Shown: positions 33,720-44,880, numbered from the stretch's first letter. The stretch is 64,000 nucleotides of DNA from Polytrichum commune (GCA_950295325.1 OX485803.1:74603554-74667553), one strand, 5' to 3'. Translations and numbers: made by a program. Notes: generated from the letters alone by a model not told the origin.

Positions 33720-36700
33720 ATGGCCCCCAAGAAGAGACCTGGAGAAAGGTTCTTTATGCTCGCGCCAGACATAATATAGCAGGAATATGAAACCCCCCAG
33801 GACGACTCATACGTGCCCAAGGATGGGCTTGTCCTTGCGTGGTCAGTTCAGGTTGTACAGGGCTCCCAGTTCAAGCTCCTATTCGTGGTAAAAGTAGGGA
33901 CCCACGAGAACCACACTTGGACAACGTTGACAGGATGGGAGGTTGCGTCTGTCCAAGCCCTCGGGAATTACGTGGACGTAATTCTCGAGAACTCCGCCGT
34001 GCACAACGCCCACATGTTCATGCACCAGTTCTCCGAGTCATTCGACACTATATACGCCAAGGAGTCATGCGTGGAGCCTGAAACAATTAAACCGGAGACA
34101 ATTTTCATAGATGGCAATGTAACCAACACGAAGGTTGCAAGTAGGTTTACAAAATTGAAACAGGCCATCACGGTCCTCAACAAGGCGCTGCAAAGTAAAG
34201 CCAAAACGCAGAAGCCTGTGAGGCGTAAGGCAACGGCGGAAGAAGGCGCAGGGTCGTCCAGACCCCAAACTGTGAGGATACCGTGTCCGGTCCCTGCAGA
34301 CTCTAGACGGCCTAGCACTACAGGAACGCCGGCTGACAGCGAGACGCCCACACCGTCCGGAAGCCGGCAGACGACCCCGTCGAAGAGGGCGAGAGACTCC
34401 TCCGTCATGACCACCGAGCCAGTTTCCCCGGAGCTGCGGATGCCAAAACCTGGCCAAGAGGTGGATGCAGGCGAGATACAGAAAATCAATGATAACTTCG
34501 AGACGAAGTGCCTGCATTGCTTCTTCATGGGCAGGGACTTCAAGTTCGAGGTGAACATTGCACAGTGCCACCTTGCGCCACCTGAGAAGTGTGTCCGAGC
34601 CAAGGAGGACGCCTACGTCGACTGGATGGTCGCTCAGATCTTGGGAGGGCAATTCAAAGACGACAGGCAGACAATTGTTGTCATGCCGCAAGGGCTGAAG
34701 AGAATGCCGACGCCTGAAATGTGGCCGACAATATGCAAAGGCGACTTCTGGCTGATTGACGGCCAGCACAGTGTGGAGGCGTCTAAAAAAATTCAGCTGA
34801 TGACCGAGTGGGACGACCCCAACAACCAAAAGGAGAAGCTAAAGGTGTGGAAGGCATTGGTGGTTTGGTCTGACAACGAGACCGTACTAACCGACATCTC
34901 ACGCTTCTTCAACATGGGAAACAAGAAGAGGGCGTACCAGGCATCCTGGATTCGGAACATCATGGCCTCGAGGGAGGTGTGGGAGTTTTACGGCAGGCCT
35001 CCCAAAGAAAAGGAGAATGCTAAAGACAAGAACCCAAAATGGGAGGTGAGTATGTTTGGGTCGATCGACCCAAACTCTTGAATTGTTTACCTTTTTTATT
35101 CAGGTTTATAGTTTGGGTCGATCGACCCAAACTCTTGAATTGCTTACCTTTTTTTATTCAGGTTTATAGTTTGGGTCGATCGACCCAAACTGTAACATTG
35201 CTTACTTTTTCTCGTGAGGTTTATAGTTTGGGTCGATCGACCCAAACTATAACATTGTTTACTTTTTCTCGTCATGTTTATAGTTTGGGTCGATCGACCC
35301 AAACTGTAACATTGCTTATTTTTTCTCGTGAGGTTTATAGTTTGGGTCGATCGACCCAAACTCTTGCATTCGCAGTTTTCTCACGTGTGTTATTTACTTC
35401 ATGTGCAGGACTTCAAATACCAGATGATCAACAAATTCTCCTCGATTGACAACGCTTCCCATAAGCAGAAGAAGTACAACGAGCTAAGAGGAGAAATTTA
35501 TTTGATCACAGCGTCTGACTCCGTGTGGGGGAGATGGAAGAGTGTTTTCGAGAAACACGAGATGGGGGACCTCATGGATCCCGACACCGGCATGCTCTTC
35601 AATCAGACTGCGCGCTTCAAGCAGATGAAGCCTTTGGTGAGGGAGTTCTTCAGGGCTCTTCAAGGTCTCTCGGAGACAGAGATGGGAAAGGCGGCGTCCC
35701 ACATCCTTCACGTGCAGCCGACGGCGAAGAGATGTTGGGTCCACCCGAAGATCGTCTTCATCAAGCCCAAAATCTTCGTCCCTTCATGCTACACCATGAA
35801 GGAATAGACGGAGAATAGGAAAAAGAAGACGACCATCGTCCAGGAGCTGCACAAGCTGGTGCCGGAAAGGAAACTCATAGTGGATGGAAAGGTCGACGAG
35901 GCGCACTGGAGGGCATTCAAAGCCGACTACAAGTTCACCAGTGCGTCAATGGCGGCACTCATTAGGGAGGCGGGAGACGACTTCCTGAAGTCCAAGCTTG
36001 TGAAGGGGGGGAGGAATCGAGCGCTTCCCGAATACTCCGCGCGTGCCTTCTCCAACTTTATAAAGGAGAAGAAGATCGTCAGCTTCGAGGGCGACGCCTA
36101 CTTCAACTTGGTCACCCTCGAGCCTCTCAAGATCCAAGGATGGCCGGGCTCTGATGCCAGGAAGGCTATCAGGACAAAAGCCGGGGACCGCTTCCCCTTC
36201 GGAATGATAGACTTCAGGAACATCCCTGGAGCCTCATTCGAGGGGACAATGAGCACCCCATTCTACGAGCCGTTCTTCACGAAGTTTGTGGATTACGGCA
36301 GCCCCAAATTCAGGGAGGTCGACGTCTGGCTGTGGATTGTCGAGGACAGGAGGGCAGAGCAGGTGTACGAGATCGTGCGGAAATTGCAGCCAGAGTACGC
36401 CGTCTCAAAATCTCACTACGTTGCTGTACCGGCGGAGGGGGCGTACAACACGCTGAAAGACAAGAAGACGAAGATCGTCAACGTGCTGTGCTTGTACTTC
36501 GTGTACAAAGCTGAGTTGCTTAAGGTGCCAAACCATCCCATAGCCAGGATGGAGAAGTTCTTCCAAGTCCAAGAAGGGTTGGGCACCAGCAGGAGCTTGT
36601 ACGACGAGGCGAAGTACGCCAACTACCCCGCGGATGAGCTGCGCATGGAGTTTTACCTGCGGATGATGAGGACCCTCACGAAGAGAGGGGACTGCATCTT

Positions 36701-39700
36701 CAACGTCTTCGGGGGCTCCAAACCGGTTTTCGCAGCCATGGTAAGCAAATAACCTGAAGGAACTATATGGACGGTTTGGGTCGAGCGACCCAAACTAGGG
36801 CATGCATGGTTTGGGTCGCTCGACCCAAACTAGGGGCACGGTCTGTTTGGGTCGAGCGATCCAAACTAGGGCATGCATGGTTTGGGTCGCTCGACCCAAA
36901 CTAGGGCATGCACAGTTTGGGTCGAGCGACCCAAACTAACTATTCTTATTTTGTTTTGGATGTCACTTTCCATTATTTGTTCATTTGGTGATACTAATAG
37001 TATTGATTCTGATTGTGCAGATGTCTGGGTTGAACATCTACTCCTATGTGGAGGATGCCGATGTTCAATTCTACAGGACCCAGAAGGCGCTGGCCAAGAG
37101 AATGGACATCCTCGACTGGATACCCGGATCCTACGTCGAAGAGATCGTCGAGGGGGGCGAGAATCCTTTGGATATGGCGAGGCGAATCAACCCGGGTGAA
37201 TTCGCCATGCGAGCCCCCGTTCAATTGCCAGAGCCGCTCATCGGGTTGCATCCGGGCAATCCCTCTATGGGAGCAGGTGGCGAGGTTGCGGAGGAGGGGG
37301 AGGAAGAGGAGGAGGAGGAGGAAGCAGAGAAAGTGGAGGGGGAGGTGGAGGAAGGGGCAACAGGATTCACTCAAGAATCCGAGGCCCCTCAGCGGAAGAA
37401 GGCCATGCGGGCTGCAACGCCCCAGAGCAAGCTAGTACCCGTCCTAACGGTGGCCGACGCGAAGGACATGTATTCGAGGGACGCGACGGCCACCTTCAGG
37501 GAGCGGCGAATGCTGAAGGGGAAGAAATTATACAGCGACTATGCGGTGGAGGAGACGATCGCCATAAGCTCCGAGGACGAGGATGACATGGAGCTCGCGA
37601 AGAGGCTGAGGTCGGATCCTGCCTCCCCCACAGCGTTCGCCGGGATGGTGAGGGTGAAACCCGAGGTCCTCACCGTGGAGGAGGCCAACGCGAAGATGCT
37701 CCGGGACGAGGAGCAACGCGTCCGATTGCAGAAGGCCGCCGCCGAGGAGCCCTCGGTCCGCAACGAAGTCGCGGAGTTGAGGGCTCTCCTGTTGGAGCAG
37801 GAGCGGCAAAGGGCGATGGCCCCACCTCCGTCCCAAGCGGACCTGATCACGCAAGTGATCCAGGGCATGCTAGCGCAGGGATTGGTGATGGCTCCCCCGA
37901 GTTCATTCCCTCACTTGCCCGCAGGCTTCCCTCCACAGGATATCCGCCCGCGGCTGGCGCCGCAGCAGTCCTTCAGCTTCGCGCATTTGCTGCAGCCGTA
38001 CGCCCGCCCTTACGCGCCCGTCCAGCAAGTGGACGACCCCAACCTTTGGCGCGTCCCCGGAGCTTCCAGCCCGTTGGCACCCCCGCCGCTCCGGCCTCCC
38101 ATCCTCTTGCCCCCACACCACCAGCGGGACGACCCCCACATGTTTGGGTCGTCCGACCCAAACAGTGCCGACGTTGCAGCGTCCCAGAGCGACGCTCGCC
38201 AACCAGCAGGGTTTGGGTCGGCCGACCCAAACCCCGTCCCCGACCAGACCCCGGTGGACGAGCCCATGTTAGACGTTGAAGGCCCGCAAGGGCCTGGTGA
38301 TACCTCTACTCCTAACCCAGTCGATGAACCAATGCATGATGCGCATGCGGAGGTTGGGTTGGGACAAAGGCCTGACAGTCAGCCTTTGCAGGAGCAGGTT
38401 GCGGCTGACGTCGTCGTCAGAGGCGGCGGTGACAGAGGTGGGGCAGCGCACGCGGTGACGGCATCCACGTCGTCGAGGCACGACCAAGGCGAGGTAATGC
38501 ACTGACCCCACTCAGTTTGGGTCGGTCGACCCAAACTCCATGGGTCTTTGTCTTCTTGCCTTGGTCGTGTCCCCTAACTACCCTAAACTCACGGACACGT
38601 CGCCCCCCCGGCACTCGCGCCCTTCGCCACTTCCCCCCGACCATTCGTTCGTCCACATACCCCCCGGCTTGCGACGAAGTCTTCATCACGGCGGCCCGTC
38701 TCTTCAATTTTTGCTAGATGTAGAAGTAGGCTAGTTTGAACGCATCGTTCAACGCGGCTCCCCCCAATCAAGATGTACATAGAGCATTGTATACAATATA
38801 ATCACCATTTTTTACTCCTATATACTCGTATCCTGTGTTTGAATGTATGTTGTATGCTCTTGCCTCTCTTGTGTCCCTTGTTGCACCCCCTCCAAAATGA
38901 ATCAAATGGTTTTGTGTTTGCACCGAGAACACTCGTTTCTTTAATGCTTCGTTTGGACATAGCATGACATAAGTCGCCCACCGTTTTCTCTCGATCGTAT
39001 CCGCAGAGCTCGGAGCATAGCGTAGCGGCTCCCCGACGCTCTTCTCCAAGGAGCAGAGAGGGCAGCGCGGCGGCGCCCCCGATTTTACCCGCCCCGCCCC
39101 CGCGGCCGAAGAAACGATTCCTGGTGTTAGACCTGAACGGGGTCCTCGTCCAATGCGTTCATTGCCCGAGGACCCCCACGGTGCCCTTTTGCAAGCCCGA
39201 GGACGCGAATTACGACGGCCCGCCCACGTTCATAAAGAGCAAGCTAGTTCACCTCCGCCCGTGGCTTCGGACCTTCCTCCAGATGGCCCAACAACGATGG
39301 TGGGTGGTCGTTTGGAGCTCCATGACGGCCAAGAACACCAATGCCGTTGTGGAGTTCATCTTCAAGGGCATCGAGCCCCCGTGCATGGTCCTAGCACAGG
39401 AAGCCTGTAGAATATTGTACACACCGGACGGCAAAGTCGTCAAAAAACCAAACAACCCCGCTTCCCCCCAATACCTCAAGGTTTTGAAGCCCATTTTTTG
39501 GGACCAACGACCGTCCTTGATAGGCGTCCCCTACGACGTCCGTCCCACCCGGGAGAACACGCTCATGATCGACGACAGCGCCGCAAAGAACATGTTGAAC
39601 CCAACGGCCAACCTCATAGTTTGCCCTACCTGGACGGTCGAGAAGGTCTGGGACCGATTTTTGTTAGACCTTGGTAAATACCTCCAGGCGCTCTGCGGAA

Positions 39701-39819
39701 GCGGACTGCCCGTAAACAATTTTGTTAGGAACAATCCGATAGGCGAGAGATACTTGGATCCACGAGACCATTTGTACAGAGAGTTGTTATCTCACGCGAA
39801 ATTTAACAAGCTCATTTGA
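33720..39819 (+). CDS. ParB/DGQH-like + DNA-methylase-like + FCP1-like HAD fusion protein
   Basis: Predicted exons: 33720-35045, 35409-36740, 37021-38493, 39007-39819. All introns are phase 0 with GT-AG ends, ~1,650 codons. ATG sits directly on the acceptor at 33720. Exon 1: Pro/Ser-rich linker, then D-F-W-L-I-D-G-Q-H-S-V-E-A-S-K (ParB/DGQH motif). Exon 2 ends with R-G-D-C-I-F-N-V-F-G-G-S-K-P, and exon 3 begins M-S-G-L-N-I-Y-S-Y-V-E-D. Together these match the DPFxGSGT...GRNxxGIE region of permuted DNA methylases, with Asp-Pro changed to Asn-Val. The rest of exon 3 is acidic and Pro-rich. Exon 4 is an FCP1/NIF-like HAD domain: F-L-V-L-D-L-N-G-V-L (second Asp replaced by Asn), V-V-W-S-S-M-T, L-M-I-D-D-S-A-A-K-N. 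It has no ATG of its own. Two in-frame TAGs (33777-33779, 35805-35807) break the frame. ParB plus methylase is a known phage/bacterial pairing; the HAD fusion is my inference. Confidence 0.55.
35054..35361. repeat. six regularly spaced inverted repeats filling one intron
   Basis: Copies start at 35054, 35111, 35169, 35226, 35283 and 35340, spaced 57-58 bases, and all have the perfect centre AT, making each a perfect 22-bp palindrome. The spacers read 'tcttgaattgcttaccttttttattcaggtttata' or 'tgtaacattgcttactttttctcgtgaggtttata'. The array occupies almost the whole intron 35046-35408. Confidence 0.97.
36774..36936. repeat. five inverted repeats with alternating centres in an intron
   Basis: Copies start at 36774 (AG), 36809 (CT), 36845 (AG, one arm mismatch), 36880 (CT) and 36915 (AG), spaced 35-36 bases by 'tagggcatgcat'-type spacers that are themselves palindromic (GCATGC). 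Because AG and CT are reverse complements, the sites alternate in orientation. They lie in the intron 36741-37020. Confidence 0.95.
38142..38232. repeat. two inverted repeats inside coding sequence
   Basis: 38142-38163 (centre TC) and 38211-38232 (centre GC) lie in exon 3 of the ParB-methylase-like gene and are translated as F-G-S-S-D-P-N and F-G-S-A-D-P-N in its Pro-rich tail. The insert keeps frame. A further copy with centre GT lies at 38515-38536 in the following intron. Confidence 0.95.
38494..39006 (+). other. intron between methylase-like and HAD exons
   Basis: Donor gag|gtaatg at 38494 and acceptor tatccgcag at 39006, phase 0. The unspliced frame ends at TGA (38503-38505), so an alternative reading is that the upstream gene ends there and the HAD domain belongs to a separate gene. 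Against this, the HAD exon has an open frame from the acceptor but no ATG before its first motif. Confidence 0.5.
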
Positions 39820-39834
39820 GACACTACGTGTGTT

Positions 39835-39860
39835 TGTATGTGTATGTATGTATGTATGTA

Positions 39861-39899
<39 letters not shown>

Positions 39900-39900
39900 A
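39835..39900. repeat. (TATG)n(TG)n microsatellite
   Basis: Runs of GTATGTAT and then GTGTGT, just after the TGA that closes the HAD exon. Confidence 0.95.
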
Positions 39901-40008
39901 CGCGCCCGTTCATTTTGTGTAATATATGCTTCATATGTATCTTGATTTTCACGCGCTCTAGCAAACCCTCCTCCCTTGGGTTTTGTTTCGTTTCCTTTTT
40001 TGCGCCAG

Positions 40009-40809
40009 CGTTTGGAGCCCTCGATTGACATCGTCAGCGAGTCGGACTTGGGGAGCTTCTTCTACGAGACCGTCTACGACACCGCGTCGACCATTGACTA
40101 CTCCAAGGAGCCTCTTGACGCCGGCGTCGTCGATAGCCCCCCACCCAAGCAAATCTTCCGGCATTCTCCGTCCCCGTCGCCGCTCAAGGGCATAAATCGC
40201 AAATGCGTCCGGACATCCCCCTCTCCGCCCGGCGGCAGTAGTACACCTCAACGGCGGCTGCGGATGGACGCTCGGCCAACGAAGAGTGGAACCCTTCCTA
40301 TTCCTTTGCGGGACGCATTGCCCCTCCTCGCCGACTCCGACGGGAACGCCCCCGGTGACAAGGTGAACCCCCCCCCCCAAACCTGGTTAACCGCGCATTA
40401 CAATCATTTTGCACTTAAAAAATGAACGTGTGACACGTTTGGGTCTTCCTCCCTAAACTAACACATGTGGTCTTGCATTGACGCGTTGCAGGTTGCTCCC
40501 ACCCGTAAACCTATGCGGTCTAGTGCGTCCATCGAGTTCGAGCGTATGTACGCCATGACCAGAAATGCGAGACAATCCACTTCATCGTATTCGAATTCTT
40601 CGACGTATATTTCGGGCGGCCGACGGACTCCAAAATGTGTTATGGATGGCGGTCACCCCAAGAATGGCTATAGTCGCGGGGCGGAGATTTTCAGGAATGT
40701 TGAAGCAATGCGAGCAAAAGAAGCTGCAGCAAAAGAAAAAGAGGCAAAAGAAAAAGAGGCAAAAGAAAATGAAGCAAAAGAAAAAGAGGTAGTATCCGAG
40801 GCTAGATAG
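40009..40809 (+). CDS. two further phase-0 exons, Ser/Pro-rich and Lys/Glu-rich
   Basis: 40009-40362 (acceptor gcgccag, donor aag|gtgaac) and 40492-40809 (acceptor gcgttgcag, TAG at 40807) are both open, GC-rich and whole-codon in length, like the exons upstream. The first encodes an acidic then Ser/Pro-rich segment (S-P-S-P-S-P-L-K), the second a basic segment with R-S-S-A-S-I-E-F-E-R-M-Y-A-M-T-R and a tail of A-K-E-K-E repeats, probably a charged helix. No fold recognised. They are either 3' exons of the preceding gene (requiring that TGA at 39817 is a mutated codon or is skipped by splicing) or a separate small gene whose first exon I could not find. Confidence 0.4.
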
Positions 40810-40984
40810 GCCATAGTAGGCGTAGGGTTTTGGGCCATAGGCAAGAACATTTTGGGTCGCACTATCCAATGGATGTGTGGTGTTAGCATGATATGCATTT
40901 TACATACCACACTTTGTATGTTTTTTTTTGCAATAATATAAGTTAGACATGATTTCCCCTTCCATATGGTCTAAGGTTTGGAGT

Positions 40985-41335
40985 GCCTTATTGTGTGCAT
41001 TAATATGAATGTTTTAAGATTTCCCCTTCAATAAGATCTATGGTTTGGAGTGCCCTACCTAAACCATATTCATACAAGCTCTCATATTTTGTGTGCATTA
41101 ATATGAATGTTTTAAGATTTTCCCTTCAATAAGATCTATGGTTTGGATTGCCCTACCTAAACCATATTCATACAAGCTCTCATATTTTGTGTGCATTAAT
41201 ATGAATGTTTTAAGATTTTCCCTTCAATAAGATCTATGGTTTGGATTGCCCTACCTAAACCATATTCATACAAGCTCTCATATTTTGTGTGCATTAATAT
41301 GAATGTTTTAAGATGTCCCCTTCAATTTGGTCTAA
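40985..41335. repeat. ~98-bp tandem repeat, 3-4 copies
   Basis: 'gtgtgcattaatatgaatgttttaagat' recurs at about 40994, 41091, 41189 and 41287, followed each time by 'ttcccttcaataagatctatggtttgga-tgccctacctaaaccatattcatacaagctctcatatttt'. The middle copies are nearly identical, so the amplification is recent. Confidence 0.95.
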
Positions 41336-41499
41336 GGTTTCGATTGCCCACCCTAAACCATCACAAATATGAGTTATTAATGGGGTTCTTGGTCTAAACA
41401 CCCGCTTCAAAGTGTTCGCATCTTACAACTTTCACCAATATGTGTTCCATTTATCCTTGTTCTTATTTCTATGAATGTCTCAAAATGCCCAAAAAGTCT

Positions 41500-43610
41500 C
41501 AATTTAACGAATATAGTGTTTTTGGTAATATCCATTGACATACGTAGGCCGTGTATGTTTTTGTGATTTTGTTTTTATCTTTGTATGTGCCGGGGTGGTC
41601 TTTTGTTATAGTGTATATGGGGAATTGTGTGTGGTTCTTCAGGATGTGTAGGGGTGGTTTTGGGTGTTCCAGTGATGATGGTGGTGGTGATGGGGGATGT
41701 GTGTTGTGTTCGCGTATTCTCGCATGTATGTTATGGTTTTGTATTTTATATTCATTTTTAAGGTGTTTGGTGCAGTGTGTGTTAAGCATATGTCCGGACA
41801 TTGGTTGTGATATGAGGTTTCACTAAGGAGTACTCTCGCGTGCTCTAAAGCGGTTTTTATTATTTTAGTAGGTGTGTTGTAGTAGTGTTTAAATTCATCA
41901 TTAGTTATTAGATGTGTGCCATTAGGGTGTGTTATGTATTTGAGTTTGGTTATATTGTGTAGTCTTAATTTTTGTAAATAATTTAGGAATAATGTGGGGG
42001 TTAGCGTTGATATATTATTTGCTTGACGCATCCATTGTGTTTCTAATGGTGTGGGTAGGAGGGAAAATTCCTTGAGTGTGCTTATAGGGTGGGTACCACT
42101 AGTTGTTTTGAATAGAAATAGGGTTCATGTGATTGGCGATCTTATGCAATCATGGTGTGATATGCGTGTTAGATTTTGTGCCCCTCCATGTTTGGCGAGT
42201 ACATGTCTTACTAATATGTTATATATTCTTCCGAGTCTACCTTTGTCGTTGAGGGCGTTAATGAGTTGTTCGCTTATACATGTGATGTATGAGTTTTTTG
42301 GTGAGAATATTTTTGTGCCAAACATGTTGTGTGGTAATTGTGTAACCGCACTTGACATACATTTTGGGAGACCACATATAGTTTTGTGTAGGGCAAATAT
42401 TTTTCTATCAAGTTTCTTGATGGCTGAGAGTGAGTATGGAATGGCGTAGAAACTATAGGCGATGCCATCTCGTATGACTGTGTCTACCATTTGTGTTTTT
42501 TGCGTTGCTTCATAGTGGCTAGGCATGTCACTAGTTGCTTACATTGTTTTACTAATTTGGCCGTTGTTATATGCGTTTGCATGTTCCATTATAATGATGA
42601 GACTAGGTTGATTCCAAGGTAGACATATGACTCGTGTTGGCTCGGTGCATATATAGGTTGGTTTCTAAAGTTTATATTTTTGTTATGTAGTTGTGTTTTA
42701 AAGGTTTGTGGACTTAGTTTTGATTTGTTGGGGCAACCCATGATCGCACATTTTGGGATGCCAAGCTTCATTCTTGCCCATGCATAATATTTATCGAGTT
42801 TGTTTAGTTGGTGTTGTAGGGATGTTAATTTATTGGCTAGGGCTGCTAGGTCATCTGCGTAGGCTGTAGAATTTATTTTTGTATTGGTGGTTTTGAAGGA
42901 GTATCTGTTATTTCCTCGTTGTAACCATTTGAGAAATGGTTCGAGAAGAATAATAAAGAGATATGGGCTTAGTGTGTATCTTTTTGTATGGTTCTTCTTT
43001 GTATGAGAATTGGTTGTGTTTTATCGAAGTATTCACCAACAAATGTTATGGTGGATTGTGAGAAAATACTATCTACCAGTGCTACGGCATCTTGTGGATA
43101 ACCAAGGTCTTTCAAAATGGCATAGAGTCTGGCATGGTCAATTGAACCGAATGCATTTTTTAAGTCGATATATAGTATAAAGATATCTTGGTTTGTGAGC
43201 CTAACATCTTCTAGTGCCGAGATGAGGGTTTGTAGTTGTCGCGAGGTGCATGTAGGATTTGGTGTCGTTCCCCATATGCAGAGAGTATACTCGTAAGCAC
43301 GCTAGTGAATGATTTATATATTGTGTTAGCAAGTGTTATTGGTCTATGATTGGTAAGATGATATGGGTTCATTTTTTTGTATAGAAGTATTCTAAGGCTT
43401 CTTTTCCAAGAATCTGGGATTTGTTTTTGTTTATAATAATAGGTGAAGAATAGTAAGAGGAGTGTGTGAAATCATGGTGGCATAGTTTTTAATATAATGT
43501 TGGGGATTTTATCTGGTCTAGGGGTTTTCCCAATAGCCAAGTGTTGAAGGCATATGTTGTATGTTTCTTGATTAAGGTAGGTATAAAGGAGAGTTAGTGG
43601 ATTGTCTTTT
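41500..43610 (-). mobile_element. LINE copy D: reverse transcriptase part
   Basis: On the minus strand, 43430-43290 encodes I-P-D-S-W-K-R-S-L-R-I-L-L-Y-K-K and H-R-P-I-T-L-A-N-T-I-Y-K, the N-terminal RT motifs of LINEs. 43250-43090 encodes Y-I-D-L-K-N-A-F-G-S-I-D-H-A-R-L (palm motif with catalytic Asp). After a frameshift near 43010 comes L-S-P-Y-L-F-I-I-L-L-E-P. 42861-42850 encodes Y-A-D-D, the catalytic core, and ~42625 gives Y-L-G-I. The thumb and linker follow down to ~41500, where the copy ends. The methylase-like, RNase H and endonuclease parts seen in B and C are missing. Several frameshifts make it inactive. Confidence 0.85.
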
Positions 43611-44880
43611 TTTTAAGAGCATATCCATCCATATCGTGCCAAGGGTATGGTGTGACTCCACATGTGCAGGGTTATAAATGATTATGTTGGTGGTAGCATG
43701 TTGGGACAATTGGTCTGTTGCTGATTGATTATTGGCCATACATTTCTTGTGCGATGTCTTCTGGGTTTGTAAGAATGCTGTTGAATTTGTTTATGAGACA
43801 ATCGAGTGGGGGAGGGGGGGGGTAATCATTGTTTTGAAGACTTTCCTATTTATTTTCTTGGGACTTTTGATAAACCTTCCAAATAAGCTTTCAAACATGG
43901 TTAGGATTAAAAAAAAATTGTTAATCTTTATTGAAAAATGTATAATTTTCAAGTTTGTGAGACTAAAAACATGCACGCAAGAGCAAGGAAGCCACATGAG
44001 AAAATGAAATTTTGGGTTGCACTTTCAAAAATTTATGACTTCCCAACATGCATTCAACTAACCTTTTAATTCAAAATTATTACCTTTTGTAACAAAGTCT
44101 CATGCAAAGGAAGGGGACATTTTTTAATGCGGATATTATCAAGTCAAAGTTTGTATACAAATTATGAGTTCCGAATAGGCAAGGATGTGCAAATGGGCGT
44201 GGCAAGGACCTTGGCAATCACATCACGTCATGTCACGTTGGGATGTGATGGTCCCTTATGTACTGAATTAATTTACTAGAGCAATGTTTTGTAAGAAAAG
44301 AAATTTATTTTTTGATCAATTTCTTTTAGCAATCAACTTTAAAAAAAGCATTCTATAGTAATTTAGGATTCTTAAATCTTATTGAATTTTTTATTATTAT
44401 TATTATTATTATATTTTCTTGGGTTTTCTAGAACTTGACTGCTAGTTACAATTGTGTAACCAACCGGTTGCTATAAGGGTTAGCTTCCATGTAGGCCGCT
44501 CGTCTAACAAATTCTAGCGGAAATGTAGATTCCACTAAAACTATTTCAAAATTATCCAAAATTCCAAAAATTAGACTATTAGATCTTGCATCCAAATTTA
44601 ATAGTCCATAATTTTTTTTGGAATTTTATTAAAAGATCTCTTGTAATTGATTTCTATTATTTGTAGTCAACCACCTTGTTGACTGCAAATTAGCGGTCGA
44701 CTAGACCGTTGACCAGGGTTTGACTATGTTTGCTTATCTTTGGGTAAATTGATAAACTTACCCCTCCAATATGATGTTTGGGTCCGGCATCACATTGCCA
44801 TCATAAGATGTGACGCAACACGATAGTTGTTGACATGAAGTCCTTGCTAGTAGGCTTTTAATTTTTCCTAAAGTTTTAAA
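43611..44880. other. no gene recognised
   Basis: AT-rich, with an (ATT)n run at ~44390-44412. The open frame 43732-44007 shows no domain. Confidence 0.4.

Noticed and set aside
33968-34829. Long minus-strand frames (211 and 254 codons) opposite the ParB-like exon
   Set aside because: Shadows of a GC-rich coding exon. The plus strand has the ParB-type motif and consistent phase-0 exon ends.
33720-39819. Bacterial or phage contamination as source of the ParB-methylase-like gene
   Set aside because: The gene is divided by several GT-AG introns and is flanked by plant-type repeats sharing the same palindrome, so it belongs to the eukaryotic genome.
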